Shown piece after piece: positions 20,485 to 29,689 of a stretch of DNA of 64,000 bases. Origin of the DNA: CAVQJU01 sp963729215 (lineage in GTDB: Bacteria > Acidobacteriota > Vicinamibacteria > Vicinamibacterales > CAVVIG01); NCBI GenBank assembly GCA_963729215.1, contig CAVSND010000016.1, forward strand, positions 415,258-479,257, in the 5' to 3' direction. Within the stretch, counting starts at the first letter, position 1. Every line of letters begins with the position of its first letter. A program made the position numbers and the translations under genes. The notes beneath the pieces are model-generated. The model was given only the letters and a program-made list of their open reading frames with translations. It did not search any database and was not told the DNA's origin.

Positions 20485-20840
20485 ATCGACGACTTACGAA
20501 TTGTTGACGCGTCGCCGCGCATGGACACACGACGGCGTTCGCGGTCCCGCATCGTGGCTCGGCCAACACGAAGCTCGGCGTGGAAAAACCCGGCGCCGGC
20601 AACATCGGTCACTGTCATGGCGCTCGGCCCAAGTCTGGGCTCTCGTGGACGGGGCCGGCGCCGCGTTCTACCCTCTGACGACGATCACGCCGCCTTCTAT
20701 CGTTGGCCCAGCCGCGATGCCTTACCGCGAGCGCGACTCTTCGTCACGTTCTCTGGGGCGGAGCATCCGTTCCCTATCCGCCGCCTGACGCATCGGCCCG
20801 TGGGTACGATTCGAAGACGCCACCCAAATCTGAAGTTTCT
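20485..20840. other. Gene-free interval
   Basis: 356 bases between the DUF4159 start and the stop of the next minus-strand gene. No frame here has a plausible start, Shine-Dalgarno and amino-acid composition. It presumably contains the DUF4159 promoter. I see no clear hairpin terminator. Confidence 0.4.
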
Positions 20841-21389
20841 CTAGAAGCGTGACTGCTCGGCGACGACCTTGACGATTGAGATGGCTGCCGGGTGGCCGAC
20901 GACCAGCGCCGGCGCAATGAGCGTCGCCTCGACGTAGTACGCCTTCTTCAAGAAGTCGACGACGCCCTCGAAGTGCTGCGCGAAGGCCGCCTGAACCTGG
21001 AAGAACGGACTCGCCGGAAAACTCGCGCTGTCGAAGTCGATGAGAACAGTCTCCGCGCCGCTCTGAAGGTCCACCTCGACAAACCTCGCGGTCACGTGGC
21101 CGAGATAGCGGAGCCGAAGACCGTAATGAAACGGCAGGCTAGGCACCTGCTGAAAAAAGAGGCCGTCTACCGGCGTGACGTTGTAGCGGGCAACAGCCTG
21201 GACGGTTGGGATCCCCAGTCCGGGCTGACCTGCCGGGCGGGCCGTCGCTGCGCCTTCCTGCGTTGGTGGAGAGACGATGTCGACGCCGAGCTGGATAATC
21301 GATTGGTGCAGGGTCACTTTGGCGAGATCGGCTTGATTGAGAATTCCCGCCGAACCCACACTGGTCCAGATCTTTAGTTTGTCATCCAT
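20841..21389 (-). CDS. Hypothetical protein, 182 residues
   Basis: No signal peptide. The sequence is balanced and looks like a folded cytosolic protein: MDDKLKIWTSVGSAGILNQ at the start, then YNVTPVDGLFF, RLRYLGHVTARFVEVDL, and a C-terminal half with AAFAQHFEGVVDFLKKAYYVEATL. I do not recognise the family. It stands alone on the minus strand. Confidence 0.6.
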   Translation of the reverse strand: MDDKLKIWTSVGSAGILNQADLAKVTLHQSIIQLGVDIVSPPTQEGAATARPAGQPGLGIPTVQAVARYNVTPVDGLFFQQVPSLPFHYGLRLRYLGHVTARFVEVDLQSGAETVLIDFDSASFPASPFFQVQAAFAQHFEGVVDFLKKAYYVEATLIAPALVVGHPAAISIVKVVAEQSRF

Positions 21390-21492
21390 GCTCCATCTCC
21401 GATGCAGCCACCGGCCGGTTGCCGGCGTCGTTCGGAGATGTACGTGTCCGGCGCCCGCCGTCCGTTGCAGAGGCCTGGGGCGGGCGGCTCGT

Positions 21493-22329
21493 CTATTTCA
21501 TGCGCTGCGACGACTTCTCGTTCTCCAGGCAGACCTCGTCCACGAGCTCGGTGTTGATCGCGAGCCGCTGGTGGAGGGTGATCGTCCACGGCTTGGTGTA
21601 CGCCTTCGGATCGTCAACCGTCACGCCGACCTCGAGGTGGCCGAAGTCCGGCCGCCGGATTCGCTCCTGCACTTTGGCGACCGACGTGATCACGCTGCCG
21701 TTCCAGTCGATCCAGATGTCGTCGCGAAATCCGGCCGAGTTGACGACGAGCGTATCGCCTTCCCACGTGCCGGAGGAGTAGCCCTGCCACGACGGCGTGG
21801 GATCCTCGGGCAGCGGCCGTCCGTCGGTGAACACCTGGCGGTAGCCGGCGTTCATCTCGTTGAGCATCACCAGCAGGCCCGGGGTCTGCACGAACTTGAG
21901 CAGATGCGGCAGGCTGTAGGCGCGGAGGAACGTGTCCGGCAGGCAGTAGACGTGCGGATCGTCCTTGGCGTTTTCGGCCGTCCGTTTCTTCACGAGCGCG
22001 GCGAGCCACGGCTGATAGGGCAGCCCGCCCGGCAAGCCGACGCCCATGTTGATGCCTTCCCTGCCCATCGGCAGCTCCGAGCCGCACGTCAGCTTCTCCG
22101 GATCCGCGTTCTTGCAGGCCGTGCTGTCGGTGAGCCAGATGCCGGAGAAGTCCGGCTTGCCGTCAGCCGTCTTCGGAGCCGGCGCCGTGAGATTGGGCTT
22201 GCCCGCGGCGGTCTTGGGAACGCCGGCGGTCGGATATTTCAACCACTGGGCTCTGGCGGTCACGGACAAACCGGCGACTGCACCCAGGGCGACCGCAACG
22301 AATGCCGAACGGACCATCGACTTATGCAT
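21493..22329 (-). CDS. Secreted protein of the expanded family (subgroup B)
   Basis: 278 residues with a signal peptide (FVAVALGAVAGLSVTARAQ). Landmarks are WLKYPTAGVPKTAAGKPNL, GKPDFSGIWLTD, LPYQPWLAALVKKR, VYCLPDTFLRAYSLPHLLKF, YRQVFTDGRPLPEDPTPSW, GTWEGDTLVVNSAGFRDD and IRRPDFGHLEVGVTVDDP. The 28.7 kb gene is the closest relative (same order, LP-PHL-K-V, IFIDGRPFPEDPTPAW). Two short conserved Cys (ACKNAD, KLTCGS) may form a disulfide. Periplasmic; function unknown. Confidence 0.7.
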   Translation of the reverse strand: MHKSMVRSAFVAVALGAVAGLSVTARAQWLKYPTAGVPKTAAGKPNLTAPAPKTADGKPDFSGIWLTDSTACKNADPEKLTCGSELPMGREGINMGVGLPGGLPYQPWLAALVKKRTAENAKDDPHVYCLPDTFLRAYSLPHLLKFVQTPGLLVMLNEMNAGYRQVFTDGRPLPEDPTPSWQGYSSGTWEGDTLVVNSAGFRDDIWIDWNGSVITSVAKVQERIRRPDFGHLEVGVTVDDPKAYTKPWTITLHQRLAINTELVDEVCLENEKSSQRMK

Positions 22330-22509
22330 GCTTGGCCACCAGAGAAAAAATCCATTGTACGAGGATCGCGGAGGGGTGGCACGCAGGCATGTCGGTGATG
22401 TCCGTGCGCTCGGAGCCGATATTCACGCCAGCGTCGGGAAGGGCGACGCTGGCGCCTTACGCCGCGCCGGACAGCTCAATGAGCGAGTCCGGGTGTTCGG
22501 GGGGAAGCG

Positions 22510-22818
22510 TTATCTCACGCCGAGCTCGGCTCGTACACCCTGCAGGCGGCCGATGGCGTTCTGCATCGACGACACGACGGCCCGCGTGCCGGCGGTGTCA
22601 TCGTTCAGCTCCGTGACGGCCTTGTGCATCACGGACAACGTCATCTCGATCTCGGTCACGTCGATTTCGGTCGGGCGGCGGCCAAGCGTTTCGACCATGT
22701 CGAGACAGGCCTGGAGGACCTTTTCAGCCTGTGGCTTCTGTGCGGAAACGCGCGAAGATGCACGGATGCCGACCATCAGGAAGTCGCGCGTGGAATTGAG
22801 CTGGCTCTTGATACTCAT
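22510..22818 (-). CDS. Small helical cytosolic protein
   Basis: 102 residues, almost entirely helical by composition (KVLQACLDMVETLGRRPTEID, MTLSVMHKAVTELNDDTAGTR, VVSSMQNAIGRLQGVRAELG). No cysteines, no signal. It could be a small helical bundle or a partner protein. I do not recognise a family. Confidence 0.5.
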   Translation of the reverse strand: MSIKSQLNSTRDFLMVGIRASSRVSAQKPQAEKVLQACLDMVETLGRRPTEIDVTEIEMTLSVMHKAVTELNDDTAGTRAVVSSMQNAIGRLQGVRAELGVR

Positions 22819-23014
22819 GACGCCAACCTAAATCGCAATGCTCATGCCAGTCCTTACGTCTCATATAAACTGTTGTGGCATAAGAACTTGTCATAAAGGC
22901 GCTGTCGTCGAATGTGGGTTCTCTGACAATCATTGACACTTCCACTATGACAGTTAGTGGTACATAGAGTCGTCTTGAGAAAAGGCCATTTCGACCTCAT
23001 TTTTCGCGGGCCAT

Positions 23015-23224
23015 ATGGATAGTCCGGAGGTAGCAGCCGCCGAACGCGCCCGCGCGGGATTGTGTGCGGACTGCGTCCACGCGCGGCGGATCCCGTCTTC
23101 ACACGGTTCCACGTTTTATCGCTGTCAGCTCGCCGACTCTGATCCGGCGTTTCGGAAATATCCGCAGCTGCCGATGATTCGCTGCGACGGGTACGTCCGG
23201 CCGGAGCCGCCTTCCGCTGACTGA
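23015..23224 (+). CDS. Small Cys-rich protein (Zn- or Fe-S-binding candidate)
   Basis: 69 residues. Conserved-looking metal ligands are CADCVHARRIPS near residues 17-28, then FYRCQLADSDP and MIRCDGYVRP, giving a C-x2-C-x2-H ... C ... C pattern. Short proteins of this shape (CADC-HAR ... P-LPV--C-GY) occur widely in Acidobacteriota without known function. The start ATG 23015 has weak ribosome-binding sequence. Confidence 0.65.
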   Translation: MDSPEVAAAERARAGLCADCVHARRIPSSHGSTFYRCQLADSDPAFRKYPQLPMIRCDGYVRPEPPSAD

Positions 23225-23294
23225 CTCCGGTCATCGCGCGACACCGTCGTTGTCATCCCACGCAGGATTCGATACAAAGTAGCCGAGGTTTTTC

Positions 23295-24404
23295 ATGTCA
23301 TCAGAGCGGAACATGACTCGTCGCGAAGCGCTGGAACTGCTTGGAATGACTGCGGCGGCCGCCGCGCTGCCGCCGGCGGCGTTCGCGCAGACCGCGGCGA
23401 AGCCGGCCTTTCCGAAGGGCGCCATCATTCGAACGGTGCTGAAAGACTACGCGCCGGAGGAACTGGCAGGCGGCGCGACGCTCTTCCACGAGCACTTTCA
23501 GCTTGCGGCGGACTTCGGCGCGAAGTTCGGTGCCGCCACGGCGGCCGCTCGGGCGGCGAACGGCCTGCCGCCTGCTCCCGCGCGCGGCGGCGGCCCTGGC
23601 CGGGGCGCCGGTGCGCCCGCCCCGCCCGACATCATGCACGATGTCGATTTGATGACCGCTGAAGTCAAAAAAGCCGCCAGCGAAGGCACGATCGCCTGCA
23701 TCGTCGAAGCGGGACACGCCGAGATGGGGCGCGACGTCAATTTTGTCCGCCAGGTCGCGATGAAATCCGGCGTGCCGATCGTGATTGGAGGCGGTTATTA
23801 CTCGCAGCCGTGGTATCCGGCGGAAATCTCCACGATGAGCGAGGATCAGATCGTCAAGGCGCTCATCAAGCAGGTTGACGATGACGTGGTGGGCGCGTTT
23901 GGAGAGATCGGATCCTGGGATGAGATTTCAAAGGACGAGCGCAAGGTGTTCCGCGCCGTCGGGCGCGCGCATGTCGCGACAAACATCCCGATCTTCACCC
24001 ACACAGGGATTCCCGGGAAATCCGCGCTCGAGCAGCTCGACATCTTCGAAGACGCGGGCGTCGATCCCCGCCACGTCGTCATCGGCCACCTGGGGAATCT
24101 CGTTGACCCCAATGTAACCGTGCACAAGCAGTTGTGCCGGCGCGGCGCGTTCGTCGGCTTCGATCGTCAGGGCGGGAACAACGACGCACAGCAGGTGCCG
24201 ATGGTGATGGCGCTCATCGAAGCCGGCTTCGCCGATCACCTGATGTTTTCCGCCGATGCGTCGAGCGGCTACGCGAAAACCGTCACGGTGTTCCTGCCGA
24301 AGCTCAAGGCCGCGGGGGCGACCGACGAGGTGCTGCACACGATCATGTACGACAACCCGCGCCGGTTTCTCGCCTTCGTGCCGAAGAGATCGCGGAGACA
24401 TTAA
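23295..24404 (+). CDS. Exported phosphotriesterase-family metal hydrolase
   Basis: 369 residues. The N-terminus TRREALELLGMTAAAAALPPA looks like a Tat-type or long Sec signal. The amidohydrolase ligands of the PTE family are visible: HEH at residues 65-67, an acidic bridge candidate in GAFGEIGSW, H in PIFTHTGIP, H in VVIGHLGNL, and D in FSADASSG. PTE proteins usually have a carboxylated Lys where this one appears to have Glu, as in some lactonase relatives. A Gly/Ala/Pro-rich insertion lies at residues ~95-115. The likely substrates are phosphotriesters or lactones; which is unclear. It converges with the tannase gene through a large inverted repeat. Confidence 0.8.
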   Translation: MSSERNMTRREALELLGMTAAAAALPPAAFAQTAAKPAFPKGAIIRTVLKDYAPEELAGGATLFHEHFQLAADFGAKFGAATAAARAANGLPPAPARGGGPGRGAGAPAPPDIMHDVDLMTAEVKKAASEGTIACIVEAGHAEMGRDVNFVRQVAMKSGVPIVIGGGYYSQPWYPAEISTMSEDQIVKALIKQVDDDVVGAFGEIGSWDEISKDERKVFRAVGRAHVATNIPIFTHTGIPGKSALEQLDIFEDAGVDPRHVVIGHLGNLVDPNVTVHKQLCRRGAFVGFDRQGGNNDAQQVPMVMALIEAGFADHLMFSADASSGYAKTVTVFLPKLKAAGATDEVLHTIMYDNPRRFLAFVPKRSRRH

Positions 24405-24496
24405 GATCAAACGCAGAGATCGCAGAGATCGCGGAGAAACATTCTTGTACAAGAATTAAGCAGACTCTGCGATCTCTGCGATCTCTGCGTTTGATC
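24405..24496. repeat. Large inverted repeat with nested palindrome (bidirectional terminator-like)
   Basis: Arms of about 32 bases, starting GATCAAACGCAGAGATCGCA and its complement ending TGCGTTTGATC, differ at one position. The loop contains the perfect palindrome ATTCTTGTACAAGAAT. The CGCAGAGAT heptamer-like tandem is a widespread intergenic repeat in several phyla. The element lies between two converging stops and the tannase frame ends inside it. Confidence 0.75.
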
Positions 24497-26117
24497 TCGG
24501 CGGTTTACGGCGCTTCAGCAGCACGAAGTTCGCCTCGTCGTCGATGCTTCCGGATCCTTTGTAGGCGGCGACCTGCGGATACGGACAGAGGGGACGCGTG
24601 CGATCCATCTTCCCATCCGTGCTGTGCGAAGCGACGATGCGAATGGGCGGCTGCTTGTGCTCGACCCACTGTTCCATGACGCCGACTTTGTCGAAGGCAT
24701 TGGGGCCCTCGCCGCCGGCGCAGTGGGTCATGCCGGGCATCATGAACAGTCGCACTGAGTCGGCGCTCTTCGCCACACCCGTCGTCTCGCGCACGCGATT
24801 GTAGTAGTTCACCGTGCTCACGGGCGCCACGAGCTGGTCGTTCCAGCCGTGATAGAGCAGCAGCTTTCCGCCGCGTTCGAAATACGGCTTGAGGTTGGCA
24901 TCGGTCGCGTTGAGAACGCTGCCGGCAGCTTTGTCAGTCAGGTCGACGGCCGTGTCGAACGTCAGTGTGCGGAAGTCCCACTGCTCGTTATTGAAGACGA
25001 GGTACTTGAAGAGGTCCACGGCCTCTCCGGCCGGCTGCGGACCCGCGAGGCCGTTCCAGCCAAGCTCGCTTCCCGGTTGCATCGCCGGATAGATTTCCCG
25101 GCCGGTGCGAGGATTGACGGCCGGCGCATAGATTTTCCGGGCCGCTTCCACCTGGGCGGCGGTCAGGCACGCTGACGTGTCGGCTCCGGTGCATTCCAGG
25201 GTTTTGGGATCGAATCGGCAGGCGACTGGATTCTCGATCAGTCCGTCCGTCGTCCCATCGCGCGCATCGCACATCGCCAGCGCCGCGCGATGAATCAGCG
25301 GGTATGTCGCGGGTGGAATGTAGCTCGCGTCGTTTTTGTGAACCGCCTGCGCGATCCACAACTCCCAGATCAACTGGCGCGTGCGCTCGTAGACCGGCGC
25401 GCCGGCGATGATGCCGTCGTAATCGGCGGGGAAGCGCTGCGCCTCCATCAGGCCCTGCCGTCCGCCCGTCGAGCAGGAATTCCAGTACGAAAGCCCGGGC
25501 CGGTTGCCGTAGAACGCCGCGACGATATCTTTGGCCGCGACCGTCATCTCGTGCACGGCGCGGTATCCGTAGTCGGCGAGCTTTTCCGGATGTCCGACGG
25601 CGAACCGTGCGTTGTTGCCGGTGTGCCCCGTGTCCGTTCCCGCCGTCGCATATCCTCCCGACAGCGCGGCGCCCAGGGCGGGATACGGGATGACACCTGC
25701 CCAGGCGCCGTTGCCGACGGACTGCAGCTTGCCGTTCCAGCCAGGCGACTGTCCGCCGGCTCCGTCGCTCGAGGCGGGCAGCCACACCTCGATTTTGATG
25801 TCGGAGTCGGACGTTGGCTTCAACGTCGCGGTCACGCGGCAGAAAGGCGGGAGGTTCGTGAGCGCGCGGCCGGGCGGCCCGCCCGCTGTAATGTCCGGCG
25901 GCGTGAATGTTCCGCTCGACACGGATTCGGCCAGCGTAATCGTCGTGTGCGGGAGCGATAGCGCCGTCAGGCTTTCGCACTTCCTCGCCTGCGACGGAGC
26001 GGCGCCACGTGACGCCTGGGCGAGAAGCGGTCGAGCGGGTTCCCCACCCATCGCGATCGCGACTCCCGCGGCGGTCGCGAGCGCCAACATCCACCGGCCT
26101 GCTGCAGATTGCGACAC
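24456..26117 (-). CDS. Tannase/feruloyl esterase family serine hydrolase
   Basis: 553 residues with a signal segment (LALATAAGVAIAMGG). It matches the tannase family (PF07519): GWNGKLQSVGNGAWAG, GTDTGHTGNNARFAVGHPEKL, nucleophile motif SCSTGGRQGLMEAQRFP (C215-S216), a Ca-loop region DARDGTTDGLIENP, the acid in GWNDQLVAP, and the His in MTHCAGGEGP. The Cys next to the Ser and the Cys next to the His form the CS-D-HC disulfide bridge typical of the family. It cleaves ester bonds of gallic or hydroxycinnamic acid esters outside the cytosol. The last ~13 residues (NAEIAEIAESA) are encoded by the inverted repeat. Confidence 0.9.
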   Translation of the reverse strand: MSQSAAGRWMLALATAAGVAIAMGGEPARPLLAQASRGAAPSQARKCESLTALSLPHTTITLAESVSSGTFTPPDITAGGPPGRALTNLPPFCRVTATLKPTSDSDIKIEVWLPASSDGAGGQSPGWNGKLQSVGNGAWAGVIPYPALGAALSGGYATAGTDTGHTGNNARFAVGHPEKLADYGYRAVHEMTVAAKDIVAAFYGNRPGLSYWNSCSTGGRQGLMEAQRFPADYDGIIAGAPVYERTRQLIWELWIAQAVHKNDASYIPPATYPLIHRAALAMCDARDGTTDGLIENPVACRFDPKTLECTGADTSACLTAAQVEAARKIYAPAVNPRTGREIYPAMQPGSELGWNGLAGPQPAGEAVDLFKYLVFNNEQWDFRTLTFDTAVDLTDKAAGSVLNATDANLKPYFERGGKLLLYHGWNDQLVAPVSTVNYYNRVRETTGVAKSADSVRLFMMPGMTHCAGGEGPNAFDKVGVMEQWVEHKQPPIRIVASHSTDGKMDRTRPLCPYPQVAAYKGSGSIDDEANFVLLKRRKPPRSNAEIAEIAESA

Positions 26118-26240
26118 GATGCCTCCGTCGATCGATTCCCGGGACCAGGAAGGATAGATCGAGCCACTCTTCGCCCGCCGAGGTCAACCTTATTGTACGG
26201 ACCCCTATTCAACAGCGGCGCAGGCGCCGAAAAGAGTGCC

Positions 26241-26672
26241 ATGAGATCTCACCGCCTGCTCACGCTCGCGCTGACCCTTGCTGCGGCAATGTGCGTCGCG
26301 TGCAACCCGTTCGATCTGTCGCCTTCGGACTCCACGAATTCGAACACGAACGGCGGCCCCACCCTCGAAACGTTCAGCGGCTCGCTTTCGCAAGGCGGCT
26401 CACTCACCTTCACGTACACGGTGACGGCCGCCGGGACCGTGGGCGTCAGCCTGACCGCGGTGACGCCGGCGACGACGAGCGCGCTGGGGCTGGGGATGGG
26501 ATCGAGCAGCGGAGGGACGTGCACCGTCACGAGCTCGACGTCGGCGGCGATCGCAGGCTCGGCCGTACTGTTGTCGGCGACCGAAAATCCCGGGACCTAC
26601 TGCGTGAAGGTGTCAGACCTCGGCAACCTCGCGACGACGTCGAGCGTGACCGTCACCGTCGCGCACTCCTGA
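26241..26672 (+). CDS. Small lipoprotein with pre-peptidase C-terminal-like beta domain
   Basis: 143 residues from ATG 26241. The signal peptide ends in a lipobox-like MCVAC (Cys after residue 20), followed by a Ser/Asn linker. The mature domain is Thr/Ser/Val-rich (LSQGGSLTFTYTVTAAGTVGVSLTAV broken by G) and ends VTVTVAHS, like bacterial PPC-type beta sandwiches. Function is unknown. It is divergent from the tannase gene. Confidence 0.6.
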   Translation: MRSHRLLTLALTLAAAMCVACNPFDLSPSDSTNSNTNGGPTLETFSGSLSQGGSLTFTYTVTAAGTVGVSLTAVTPATTSALGLGMGSSSGGTCTVTSSTSAAIAGSAVLLSATENPGTYCVKVSDLGNLATTSSVTVTVAHS

Positions 26673-26740
26673 GAGCGCGCGCGCGGCCCAGCCTCACTGC
26701 CGCTGTTGCGCGCGACAGCACCCCATCGTAAGCTCCTGAC

Positions 26741-27187
26741 GTGCCGCATCTCAGGTTGTATGTCCCTGAGGAGTGGCTTCGCGAAGACTTTCAGCGAACC
26801 ACCGGGTTCGACGCGAAGCGGCTCCTGGACCATCTCGTACAGGTCGTCGCGAACCTTCGCATGGACGCTCCGGGAATGGAGGCGCCCGCGAAGGAGGTGC
26901 CGATGATCAACCTGGGCAATCTCAAGCACGCGATCGTCCCGCTGGTGCACGCGCATGTCGGAGGCGACGAAGACCAGCGGTTCCTGCACGTCACGCTGGC
27001 CGCAGGGAACGACACGCCGGGACGCACGGCAAACGTCCGCGTTCGCGCCGCCCATGTGCTGGGAGATGAGGTGGACCGGTTCGTGGGCGACCTTCCGGGC
27101 CTGGCGTCCGTGACGGTTCATGTGCAGGATATCGATCGCGACCGCGGATATTCCACGACTGCGGAGCGGAAGAAGCGTCGATCGTGA
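26741..27187 (+). CDS. CHMI-like tautomerase-superfamily protein
   Basis: 148 residues from GTG 26741, so the mature protein would start at Pro (MPHLRLYVPEEW). The order MPHL ... VPMINLGNLKHAIVPLVHAHV ... FLHVTLAAGNDTPGR ... TVHVQDIDRD resembles 5-carboxymethyl-2-hydroxymuconate isomerase, where Pro1 is the catalytic base. It may act in aromatic catabolism, but no other such genes are near, so the substrate is open. Confidence 0.55.
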   Translation: MPHLRLYVPEEWLREDFQRTTGFDAKRLLDHLVQVVANLRMDAPGMEAPAKEVPMINLGNLKHAIVPLVHAHVGGDEDQRFLHVTLAAGNDTPGRTANVRVRAAHVLGDEVDRFVGDLPGLASVTVHVQDIDRDRGYSTTAERKKRRS

Positions 27188-27289
27188 ACGCGCCGGCCGG
27201 GTGACAGTGGCCGGCCGTTGACACCCGCGCCGATTCCTGAACTAATTGCCTCGATTCCAGGCTCATCGACACGGCATCCGAGGACAACC

Positions 27290-28717
27290 ATGATGTTCCG
27301 CCTCACCTCTGCCTTTCTGTTGACGCTCGTCGCGTTCGCCGCCCCTGTTCGCGCCGGACAGCGGCCGGCCCCGGCCCCGCCGTCGCAGGATCCGCTTGCC
27401 CGGATGAACGAGGCTGTTGACGCGTTAACCAGAAAAGTCTGGCCGAGCGTCGTGCAGATCCTCGTGAGCAGCTACGGCACGCGTGACGAAGGCGCCCGCG
27501 GCGACACGAGCGTCGTCGTCGGACGGCAGCGATCGAGCGGGTCGGGGTTCGTGATCGACGCCGACGGCTACATCATGACCAACGCGCACGTCGTGAACGG
27601 CGCGCAGCGGGTGCAGGTCGTCCTGCCGGCGGACACGGCCGACGGCACGCTGGCGACGGCGCTGTCCGGCAAGTCGTACCTCGTGGCCGCGCGTATCGTC
27701 GGGATCGCCGCCGAGCTCGATCTGGCGCTGCTGAAGGTTGACGGCCAGAAACTGCAGCCGTTGCCGCTGGCGACGTACTCGCAGGTCCGCCAGGGTGAAA
27801 CGGTGTTCGCATTCGGAAGCCCGATCGGGATGCGCAACAGCCTGTCGCACGGCCTGGTGTCGGCGGTCGCCCGCCAGGTCGATCCGGATTCGCCGCTGAT
27901 CTACGTCCAGACGGACGCGCCTATCAACCCCGGAAATTCCGGCGGCCCGCTGGTCAACATCAAGGGCGAAGTCGTCGGCGTCAACACGTTCATCATTTCG
28001 CAGTCCGGTGGAAACGAAGGACTGGGTTTCGCGATTCCCAGCGCGACGGCGAGGACCGTGTTCCGCCAGTTGAAGCAATTCGGGATGCTGCGGCGCCAGG
28101 AAGTGGGCATGAGCCTGCAGACGATCACGCCGGACATGGCGAACGCCCTGGGTCTTGTCCGGAATTACGGAGTCATCGTGTCAGACGTCTGGCCCGGCGG
28201 CCCCGCGGAGGCGGCCGGATTGAAGGTCGCCGACATCCTGGTGTCGATGGACGGGCAACCCGCCGACAACCTGCCAACCGTCAGCTACAACTTCCGTCTG
28301 AGGGATTCCGCGGAGAAGGTGAAACTGGTCGTGCTCAGAGCCGGCGTCGAGACGACCGTGAGCGTCGCGCCTGTCGAGGACAGGAGCGAACTCGACGCGG
28401 TTTCCGCGATGGCCGATCCGGAAAAGAGCCTGGTGCCTCAGCTCGGGATTCTCGGCGTCGAAATCGACAGGCGCATCGCGGCAGTGGCCACGGGCCTCAG
28501 GGACCCATTCGGCATCATCGTCGTGGCCCGCGCAGCGGGCGCGACGAGCGAGGTGCCGCTGCAGGCGCGGGATATCATCCGCAGCCTGAACAATCGCCAG
28601 ATGGCCACGCTGCAAGCGTTGAGGGACGCCATGAGCTCGCTCAAGCCCGGATCGCCCGTGACGCTGCAGATTCAACGCGAAGGGAAACTCATGTACGTTT
28701 CCTTCACGTTCGAATAG
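27290..28717 (+). CDS. HtrA/DegP-type serine protease with two PDZ domains
   Basis: 475 residues from ATG 27290 (GAGGA upstream). Signal peptide ending PVRAG. The trypsin-like domain has the triad H100 (TNAHVV), D144 (AELDLALLK) and S217 (NPGNSGGPL). Two PDZ domains follow: ~285-375 (YGVIVSDVWPGGPAEAAGLK) and ~390-475, the second divergent. The typical arrangement is a periplasmic protease-chaperone for misfolded envelope proteins. The insertion DTADGTLATALSGKSY between strands is longer than in DegP. Confidence 0.92.
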   Translation: MMFRLTSAFLLTLVAFAAPVRAGQRPAPAPPSQDPLARMNEAVDALTRKVWPSVVQILVSSYGTRDEGARGDTSVVVGRQRSSGSGFVIDADGYIMTNAHVVNGAQRVQVVLPADTADGTLATALSGKSYLVAARIVGIAAELDLALLKVDGQKLQPLPLATYSQVRQGETVFAFGSPIGMRNSLSHGLVSAVARQVDPDSPLIYVQTDAPINPGNSGGPLVNIKGEVVGVNTFIISQSGGNEGLGFAIPSATARTVFRQLKQFGMLRRQEVGMSLQTITPDMANALGLVRNYGVIVSDVWPGGPAEAAGLKVADILVSMDGQPADNLPTVSYNFRLRDSAEKVKLVVLRAGVETTVSVAPVEDRSELDAVSAMADPEKSLVPQLGILGVEIDRRIAAVATGLRDPFGIIVVARAAGATSEVPLQARDIIRSLNNRQMATLQALRDAMSSLKPGSPVTLQIQREGKLMYVSFTFE

Positions 28718-28747
28718 CGCGTCGCGCTCGATTGCCTGCCGGCGCGC

Positions 28748-29593
28748 TTACTTCCCGCGCGAACGCTGCAACCGGTCGTAATCTTTTTCGCCCTCGAGGC
28801 AGAACTCGTCGACCAGCTCCGTGTCGGCCTCCAGGGTCTGCGTCAGGTTGACCGTGAACGGCCGCGTGTAGTTTTTGGGGTCGTCGATTGTCAGCTCGAT
28901 CTCGAGCGTGCCGAAGTTCGGGCGACGAAGTTTCTCGGTCATCTTCCCGGCACTGCTCATCGGGCTGCCCCACGTGTCGATCCACAGATCGTCGCGGAAG
29001 CCGCGCGTTTCGACGACGAGGGCGTCGCCGTCCCAGTGCCCGACGGAGTAGCCGTTCCACGCGGGCGTCGGATCCTCGGGGAAGGGCCGGCCGTCGATGA
29101 AGATCTGCCGGTACATCGCGTTCACTTCGTAGAGCAGCACCAGCAGCTTCGGCCCGTGCACGGCCTTGGTGAGGTGCGGCAGCGTCCACGACCGCGGCGG
29201 GTTGTCGGGAAGACACCGCACGTGCGGATCGTCGATGCTCAAAGCCGCATGGCGCTCTTCATAGAGCTTCTCCGCCCACGGCTGATACGGCAGCTTACCG
29301 CCCGGAAGATTCCGGCCGAGGTTGCCGCCGAGCGGCGAGCCGCCGATTTCGATGCCGCACGGCGTGGACTGGCCGGCGGCATTCACGCACTGCCTGGGCT
29401 GGGCCGCGTGCCAGAGGCCCGACAGGTCGGGATGACCGTCCGGCAGGCGCGGCGCGGCCGCCGTCAGATCCGGCTTGCCATCCGGCTTTCTCGGGATGCC
29501 ATCGGTTGGATACCGAAGCCATTGCCCGGACCCGAGGGTCGGGGCGCCAATCAGCGCGGCAAACACACAGGCGATCACGGCAGCTCGCGGCAT
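28748..29593 (-). CDS. Secreted protein of the expanded family (subgroup B)
   Basis: 281 residues from ATG 29593, preferred over ATG 29635 because GGAGGGAG precedes it and a signal peptide follows (AVIACVFAALIGAPTLGSG). Same landmarks as the 21.5 kb protein: WLRYPTDGIPRKPDGKPDL, GHPDLSGLW, LPYQPWAEKLYEER, VRCLPDNPPRSWTLPHLTK, YRQIFIDGRPFPEDPTPAW, GHWDGDALVVETRGFRDD, and LRRPNFGTLEIELTIDDP. Two Cys lie in QCVNAAGQSTPCG. Function unknown. It converges with htrA. Confidence 0.72.
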   Translation of the reverse strand: MPRAAVIACVFAALIGAPTLGSGQWLRYPTDGIPRKPDGKPDLTAAAPRLPDGHPDLSGLWHAAQPRQCVNAAGQSTPCGIEIGGSPLGGNLGRNLPGGKLPYQPWAEKLYEERHAALSIDDPHVRCLPDNPPRSWTLPHLTKAVHGPKLLVLLYEVNAMYRQIFIDGRPFPEDPTPAWNGYSVGHWDGDALVVETRGFRDDLWIDTWGSPMSSAGKMTEKLRRPNFGTLEIELTIDDPKNYTRPFTVNLTQTLEADTELVDEFCLEGEKDYDRLQRSRGK

Positions 29594-29689
29594 GCTCCCT
29601 CCGTCGGCCCGCCCGCGCGAGCACGAATGGTGCATCCTATCGCAATCATTGCGCCCGCGATCAGCCCTGTCGTTTTCGCCGGCCTGCTG

